64,000 nucleotides of DNA from positions 2,086,002-2,150,001 of the forward strand of contig CAVSJO010000006.1 in the NCBI GenBank assembly GCA_963728445.1, read 5' to 3'. Below the pieces are notes generated by a model. The model saw only the letters and a list, made by a program, of their open reading frames with translations, ran no database searches and had not been told where the DNA came from. Position 1 is the first letter of the stretch. Each line of letters begins with the position of its first letter. Shown piece after piece: positions 59,478 to 64,000 of this stretch. Made by a program: the position numbers and the translations under genes. This DNA is from CAVSJO01 sp963728445 (GTDB lineage: Bacteria; Gemmatimonadota; Gemmatimonadetes; Longimicrobiales; RSA9).

Positions 59478-62147
59478 TCATCGGCTGCCGTTCGCCTGCG
59501 CCAGTTTCGCCCGCATCTCCGCCGCCCAGTTATGCACCACGATCAGCCGCTGGGACTCGCCCTTGAGTACGAGCAGCTTCCTGCCGTCGGGGCTCACGTC
59601 GTAGTTCGCGTGGGGGACGATCGAGGGCAGATAGGCGTCGTCCATGAAGTCGGTGCGGGAAACGACGTGGAACGTCGGGTCCGCCGAGACCTCGGCCACT
59701 CGGAATTTGCCGTCCGACCGGTAGAAGATCCGGCGCCCGTCCCGCGACCAGACGGGGTCGTTTCCGGTCCGTATGGAGACGTGGACCGGGGCGCCCGCCC
59801 CGGAGATCGCCCGGACGATGACCTGCAGCGTGCCGCCGTCGTCGGTGGTGTAGGCGACCCAGCGGCCGTCGGGTGAAACGCGCGGGCGGTCCTCGTTGGC
59901 CGGGGTGTCCGCGATCGCGCGATCCGGAACGCTTCCGGTCAGGTCCCGAACCAGCACGTCCGATCCGCTCGCGTCGAGCTGGTAGACCAGGCTGCGCCCA
60001 TCGGGCGTCATCACGCCTTCGAAATAGTTGCCGCTCGTGTCGGCGAGGAGCGGGGCGGCGGGGCCGCTGCCGTTCGCCGGCTGCCACCAGATGGCGGAGC
60101 GAAGGCCGCGAACCGTACGGAAGAGGACGTGGCTGCCGTCCGGAGACCACTCGGGACGACCGTTGACGGCACCGCCGCTCGTGAGCCGGGTCAGGCCGCC
60201 GGATGCGACGTCGACGAGCCAGATGTCCGACGCGGTGCCCGAGGCGATGCCGACGGCGACCTTCGTCCCGTCGGGGGAGAAGCGTGGATTCGAGTACGGT
60301 CGGGCCTCCGGCAGCAGTGGCGTCGCCCCGGCGGCGTCCGCCAGCTCCAGCGTCGCTTCCGGGCTCCCCTCGCCATACGCGAGCGTGCCGTTCGGCGAAA
60401 GTGCCGCCACCAGCGAGCCGCGGCCCGACGTGGCGACGCCGGTGAGGAGTGGAACGGGCTCGCCGGTGACGATTCCGGAGGCAAGGTCCAGTTGCGCGGC
60501 CATCACGGTTCCGGTCTGGTCGCCGTAGATCAGGCGACCGTCCAGCATTCCCAGCGGATACGTTCCCGCTAGCTCGAGCCGCCGGGCATGGCCCGTGGAG
60601 AGGTCGAGGACGCCGATCCGGGCATCTTCGGTCGCCCCGCGTCCCCAGCTCAGGTAGAGGACGTGCCGGCCGTCGGGCAGCGCCAGCGGATAGAACTGGC
60701 CGGTCTCGCCGTGCACGGTGTCCAGCGCCGCCGCAGGAGTCGGCTGCTCCCCCGCGGCGGAGGCCCGCATCAGATACGGCGCCGCCGTCGATGAGAAGAC
60801 CACGTCGCCGGAGGGCGTCCACGTGTACGACAGGAAGGTCCCGAACTCGCCGACGATCTGAGGCGCACCTCCGCCGAGGGCCACCTTCTGCACCCTGCCG
60901 GCCGAGTAGAACGCGAGGGACGACCCGTCCGCCGAGAACCATGGCTCCGTGCCTCCGTCGGTGCCCGGCAGCTCGCGGGCGACCGCGTCGTCCATGCGGC
61001 GCACGAACAGGCGGTGCCGGCCCTGCCGGTCGGTCGCCGGGAACGCGATCGTCGACCCGTCCGGCGAGACGGCAAGGTCGGGTCCGAACGCGTCCGAGAG
61101 GGTGGGCTGATATCCGTTCGGGAGATCTACTGTGAAGCGGACGGTGCCGGTCGTCCCCGGCTTCGAGGCGGCCGTTCGATCGCGGAACGCCGTGGCCAGC
61201 GCCGCGGCCGCGATGATGGTCAGCACCCAAACGGCCGGATTGCGCACCGTCCCACGCCATCCGGGTCGGGGAGTGGGAACGGCGAAGGCATGTCCCGGCA
61301 ACGGCGTCGCGCCGGCCTTTCCCTCGAGGGCGTCGCCGAACGCCCGCGCGGTGGGGAACCGGTCCGCCGGCAGCTTCTCCAGCGCCGTCAGAACGGCCGC
61401 CTCCACGTGCGGTGGAATCGTGTGCCGCTGTTTCGTGAGGGACCGGGGCGCCTCCATGAGCACCCGGGCGGCTATGGCCTGCGCCGTCGAGCCGGTGAAC
61501 GGCGGGTCGCCCGTGAGCATCTCGTAGACCACGCACGCCAGCGAGTAGACGTCAGCGCGGGCGTCGATTTCCCGCTCGCCCATGGCCTGCTCGGGGCTCA
61601 TGTACGTCGGCGTGCCGAGGCTCATGCCCGTTTCCGTCATGCGCGAAGGGCCGGCCGTGCTCAGCGCCAGCGCGATGCCGAAGTCGGCGACCAGCGGCTG
61701 TCCGTCGTGGAGCAGGATGTTCTCCGGCTTGATGTCCCGGTGGACGACGTCGTGGCGGTGCGCGTAGTCGAGCGCCGAGGCGACACCCGCCGCGATGCGC
61801 AGCGCGTCCGCGACCGGCAGCTGCTTCTCCCGGCTCAGCCGGTCGCGCAGCGACTCGCCCTCGACGTACGGCATCACGTAGAACAGGAACGAGTCCGCCT
61901 CGCCCGAGTCGAACAGGGGGAGGATGTGCGGGTGCTGGAGGTTGGCCGTGGTGCGGATCTCGGTCAGGAAGCGCTCGGCGCCGATGACGGCGGCCAGCTC
62001 CGGCCGGAGCACCTTCAGGGCGACGTCGCGCTCGTGTCTGAGATCCCGCGCGAGATACACTGTCGCCATGCCGCCCTCGCCGAGCTTGCGCTCGATGCGG
62101 TAGCGGTCGGAGAGGGCGGCGACGAGGCGCTCCGGGAGGCTGCTCAT
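59478..62147 (-). CDS. Ser/Thr protein kinase with beta-propeller (PD40) domain
   Basis: The 889-residue protein has a kinase domain with GEGGMATV, VALKVLRPEL, HRDIKPEN, DFGIALAL and MSPEQ, a membrane segment near residue 310 (NPAVWVLTIIAAAALATAF) and a C-terminal propeller with repeated SPDG units (DLAVSPDGSTIAFPATDRQG, NPRFSPDGTKVAVGI, RPRVSPDGRWVAYTTDDG). Kinase inside and propeller outside is the usual layout in this phylum. It shares an ATGA overlap with the preceding kinase gene, suggesting one transcript. Confidence 0.9.
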   Translation of the reverse strand: MSSLPERLVAALSDRYRIERKLGEGGMATVYLARDLRHERDVALKVLRPELAAVIGAERFLTEIRTTANLQHPHILPLFDSGEADSFLFYVMPYVEGESLRDRLSREKQLPVADALRIAAGVASALDYAHRHDVVHRDIKPENILLHDGQPLVADFGIALALSTAGPSRMTETGMSLGTPTYMSPEQAMGEREIDARADVYSLACVVYEMLTGDPPFTGSTAQAIAARVLMEAPRSLTKQRHTIPPHVEAAVLTALEKLPADRFPTARAFGDALEGKAGATPLPGHAFAVPTPRPGWRGTVRNPAVWVLTIIAAAALATAFRDRTAASKPGTTGTVRFTVDLPNGYQPTLSDAFGPDLAVSPDGSTIAFPATDRQGRHRLFVRRMDDAVARELPGTDGGTEPWFSADGSSLAFYSAGRVQKVALGGGAPQIVGEFGTFLSYTWTPSGDVVFSSTAAPYLMRASAAGEQPTPAAALDTVHGETGQFYPLALPDGRHVLYLSWGRGATEDARIGVLDLSTGHARRLELAGTYPLGMLDGRLIYGDQTGTVMAAQLDLASGIVTGEPVPLLTGVATSGRGSLVAALSPNGTLAYGEGSPEATLELADAAGATPLLPEARPYSNPRFSPDGTKVAVGIASGTASDIWLVDVASGGLTRLTSGGAVNGRPEWSPDGSHVLFRTVRGLRSAIWWQPANGSGPAAPLLADTSGNYFEGVMTPDGRSLVYQLDASGSDVLVRDLTGSVPDRAIADTPANEDRPRVSPDGRWVAYTTDDGGTLQVIVRAISGAGAPVHVSIRTGNDPVWSRDGRRIFYRSDGKFRVAEVSADPTFHVVSRTDFMDDAYLPSIVPHANYDVSPDGRKLLVLKGESQRLIVVHNWAAEMRAKLAQANGSR

Positions 62148-64000
62148 GGGTTCGCCTGGTCCACGGCGCGCTCCATGTGCCTGACCCAGTTCGGGACGAC
62201 CCGGAAATAATGCTCCGCCCGCTCAGCCGGTGACTGCAGGTAGATGAGGCTTCCGTCATGGCCAACGGCCCACGACCAGCCGGGGGTCTGGCTGAACTGC
62301 GGGGCCAGGGCGAGGAGCTCGGGCGCGTCGAACGGTGGATCGGCGCCGGGATGAATCGTCACCTTGTGGAACTCCCAGTCGCCTTCGATCGTCTGTGCGA
62401 TATAGACCAGCTCGGTCGTCGATAGCCATTGCGGCTCCAGGCCCCGGGCATCCACGAAATAACGCCGATCGAGCGCGGGCCACGGCTGGACCCGCAGATC
62501 TCCCGACGAACTCCCCTGGTACGCAATCCAGTGATCGCCGGGGGAGATCGACGGGAACTGACCGGTGGCAAGCCCGAGCGAGTCGACTCCGCCGTCCGAA
62601 CCCACGATCATCGCGGATTCGCCCCCCGGGAATCCAACGAGAAGGAAATCATCGGCCAGATACATGGACGGCCGAAACGTGACAGGGGGTGCGGTCGTGG
62701 CGAGTACCCGAGGCTTCGTCGGCGAGTCGAGCAGCCGGGAGACGAGGGATTCTCGACCCGGTTCCTCGCTGATCGAGTACGCGATGCGGTCGCCACTCGG
62801 GCTGAACACCGGAACGTCGATGAACGAGCCGGCGGCCACGGTCTCGTGTGTGCCCGCCTGCAGATCGTAGACGCGCAGCTCCTGCTGTTCGAGGCCTTCC
62901 ACCACCGTTGCCAACCGCCGCCCATCGGGGCTCTCGCGGAAGCGCAGGTGGGCGGCCTGCTCCACCGGCAGCGGCTCGATGCGCCCGTCCGTGCCGACGC
63001 GCACGAGCCGGCCCACGGCCGCGTTGGTTCCCGGCAGGTAGACGAGGGTGCCGTCACGGGTCAGGTCGAACTGGCCGGTGCCGCTGTAGTCTCCATTGCG
63101 TACGCCGGGTACGAGGGAGACGGATCGGCCGACCGTGAGCGAGTCGACGCTCTGGATGCGCGTGGCCATGATGGTTCCGTCGACGCCCATGTAGACCAGG
63201 TACCGGCCATCGACCACGCGGAAGTCCGCGCCGCGCAGCAGCGCGGCCTTGCCGCCGCGCCCCTCGGCCGCGTGATGCCAGTACCGAATGCGGCCCGGAT
63301 CTGCCAGGTCGCGGCTGGAGGCGAACTTGTCGGCGCCGCCTCCGCAGATCACCCGGTCGCCGGTTCCGATGAGCACGGGATTCAGGCAGTATCCTCCAAC
63401 CGTGATCTCACGCGCGTCACCGCCCAGCGGGTCGACCCAGCGGAGCAGGCGTCCGTTGTCGTCGCTGAAGAAGATCCTCCCGTCATCCGTCCAGGTTCCG
63501 CCGAATGGAAGCATGATGGAAGCGACGGGGGACACGGTCCCTCCGTCGATCCCCACCGCCTTCAGCTGATAACCGCTACCGGCGGGGACGCCCACCGCCA
63601 CGCGTTTGCCGTCGGGGGAGATCCACGGCGCGGTGAATGTTCCGACCGTGCCCGGAATGGGGTGACCCTCTCCCGTCCTCAGGCTCATGTACCACAGCTC
63701 GGTGGTAGCCCCCTTCTGCGCGGTATAGACCACGAACGATCCGTCGGGCGCTACCGAGAAAGCCCGGTCTTCGGTGGTGACGTTGACCGCGCTCGTCGGC
63801 GGCGTTCCGATGTCCCGGACTCCGGTCGGGCGCCGCATCAGCGGCCCAGGCCGCGACGGCCAGCGAGAGCGCCGCGACGATCAGGGCGCCGCGGCGACGG
63901 CCGGGGCCTTCCGGGAGGCGGGCCACGGTGCCCGTGGGGGCGGCGTCGGAAAGCCGGAAGTGCGGATCGGCGAGTGCGTCCGCGAACGCCCGCGCGCTGT
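62144..64000 (-). CDS. Kinase-linked beta-propeller protein, 5' part beyond window, apparent frameshift
   Basis: The gene enters from the right edge in a frame reading ARAFADALADPHFRLSDAAP and a membrane segment (ALIVAALSLAVAAWA), which match the end of a kinase domain and linker as in the neighbouring gene. Near 63838 a one-base change is needed to pass into the propeller frame (RPTGVRDIGTPPTSAVNVTT, then SVAPDGSFVVYTAQKGATTE and many SPDG-like units), which ends at 62144. An ATG at 63838 could start the propeller part alone, but it lacks a signal. The kinase itself is outside the window. Confidence 0.65.

Overview
The window is GC-rich and carries no ribosomal RNA. Several traits point to Gemmatimonadota, with Acidobacteriota as the next best guess: four Ser/Thr kinases with TPR or beta-propeller tails, two large ADOP-type MacB/FtsX permeases, PadR and HAAS-domain genes, an ECF sigma factor of the TIGR02999 kind, and many secreted barrels and lipoproteins. 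This is inference from gene content, not a placement.

Layout. (1) 1-7656: right part of a compact phage-derived element. It has a divergent phage-type repressor (cut by the window edge), then a tightly overlapping plus-strand operon: ribbon-helix-helix protein, excisionase-like HTH, primase-helicase, PC4-like protein, LuxR-type HTH, P27 terminase small subunit, an HK97-like capsid gene with an apparent frameshift, and several unknown small genes. No large terminase, portal or tail gene is seen, so it looks like a phage satellite. Seven copies of an 8-bp sequence at the 3' end of the primase gene resemble replication iterons, and a tRNA-like 3' end at 7610-7656 is a candidate attachment site. 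(2) 7889-18867: beta-helix lipoprotein, kinase with its ECF sigma factor, VOC protein, YHYH lipoprotein, hemolysin III protein, a phosphofructokinase with PPi-type residues, and an ADOP permease. (3) 18980-24026: a complete minus-strand group 3b type [NiFe]-hydrogenase operon with four subunits, an embedded cyclic-nucleotide-binding protein and a maturation protease. (4) 24455-30585: a two-repeat unknown protein, two paralogous outer-membrane barrel proteins sharing an unfamiliar C-terminal domain, and aldolase, rpiA and rpe. (5) 30586-35986: a candidate small RNA unit, membrane proteins, a flavoprotein and an AmpG-like transporter.

(6) 35986-52446: a tRNA-Leu(UAA) gene whose 3' end plus six downstream bases (37 bp) is repeated exactly 16.4 kb away. 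The interval behaves like a genomic island: broken gene fragments at the tRNA end, stretches of visibly lower GC, an ADOP permease, a LytTR two-component system, secreted barrels and lipoproteins, and two PadR/HAAS/serine-hydrolase modules (one with separate genes, one fused). No integrase was recognised. (7) 52617-64000: kinases with TPR or propeller tails, an S9 peptidase with a coupled small gene, a VapBC-type toxin-antitoxin pair with a palindromic operator, and a TerB/DUF697-like gene.

Three genes (capsid, TerB/DUF697, kinase/propeller) need a one-base frame change to read through, so either real decay or assembly errors must be considered. All functional calls rest on reading the sequence; no database search was possible.
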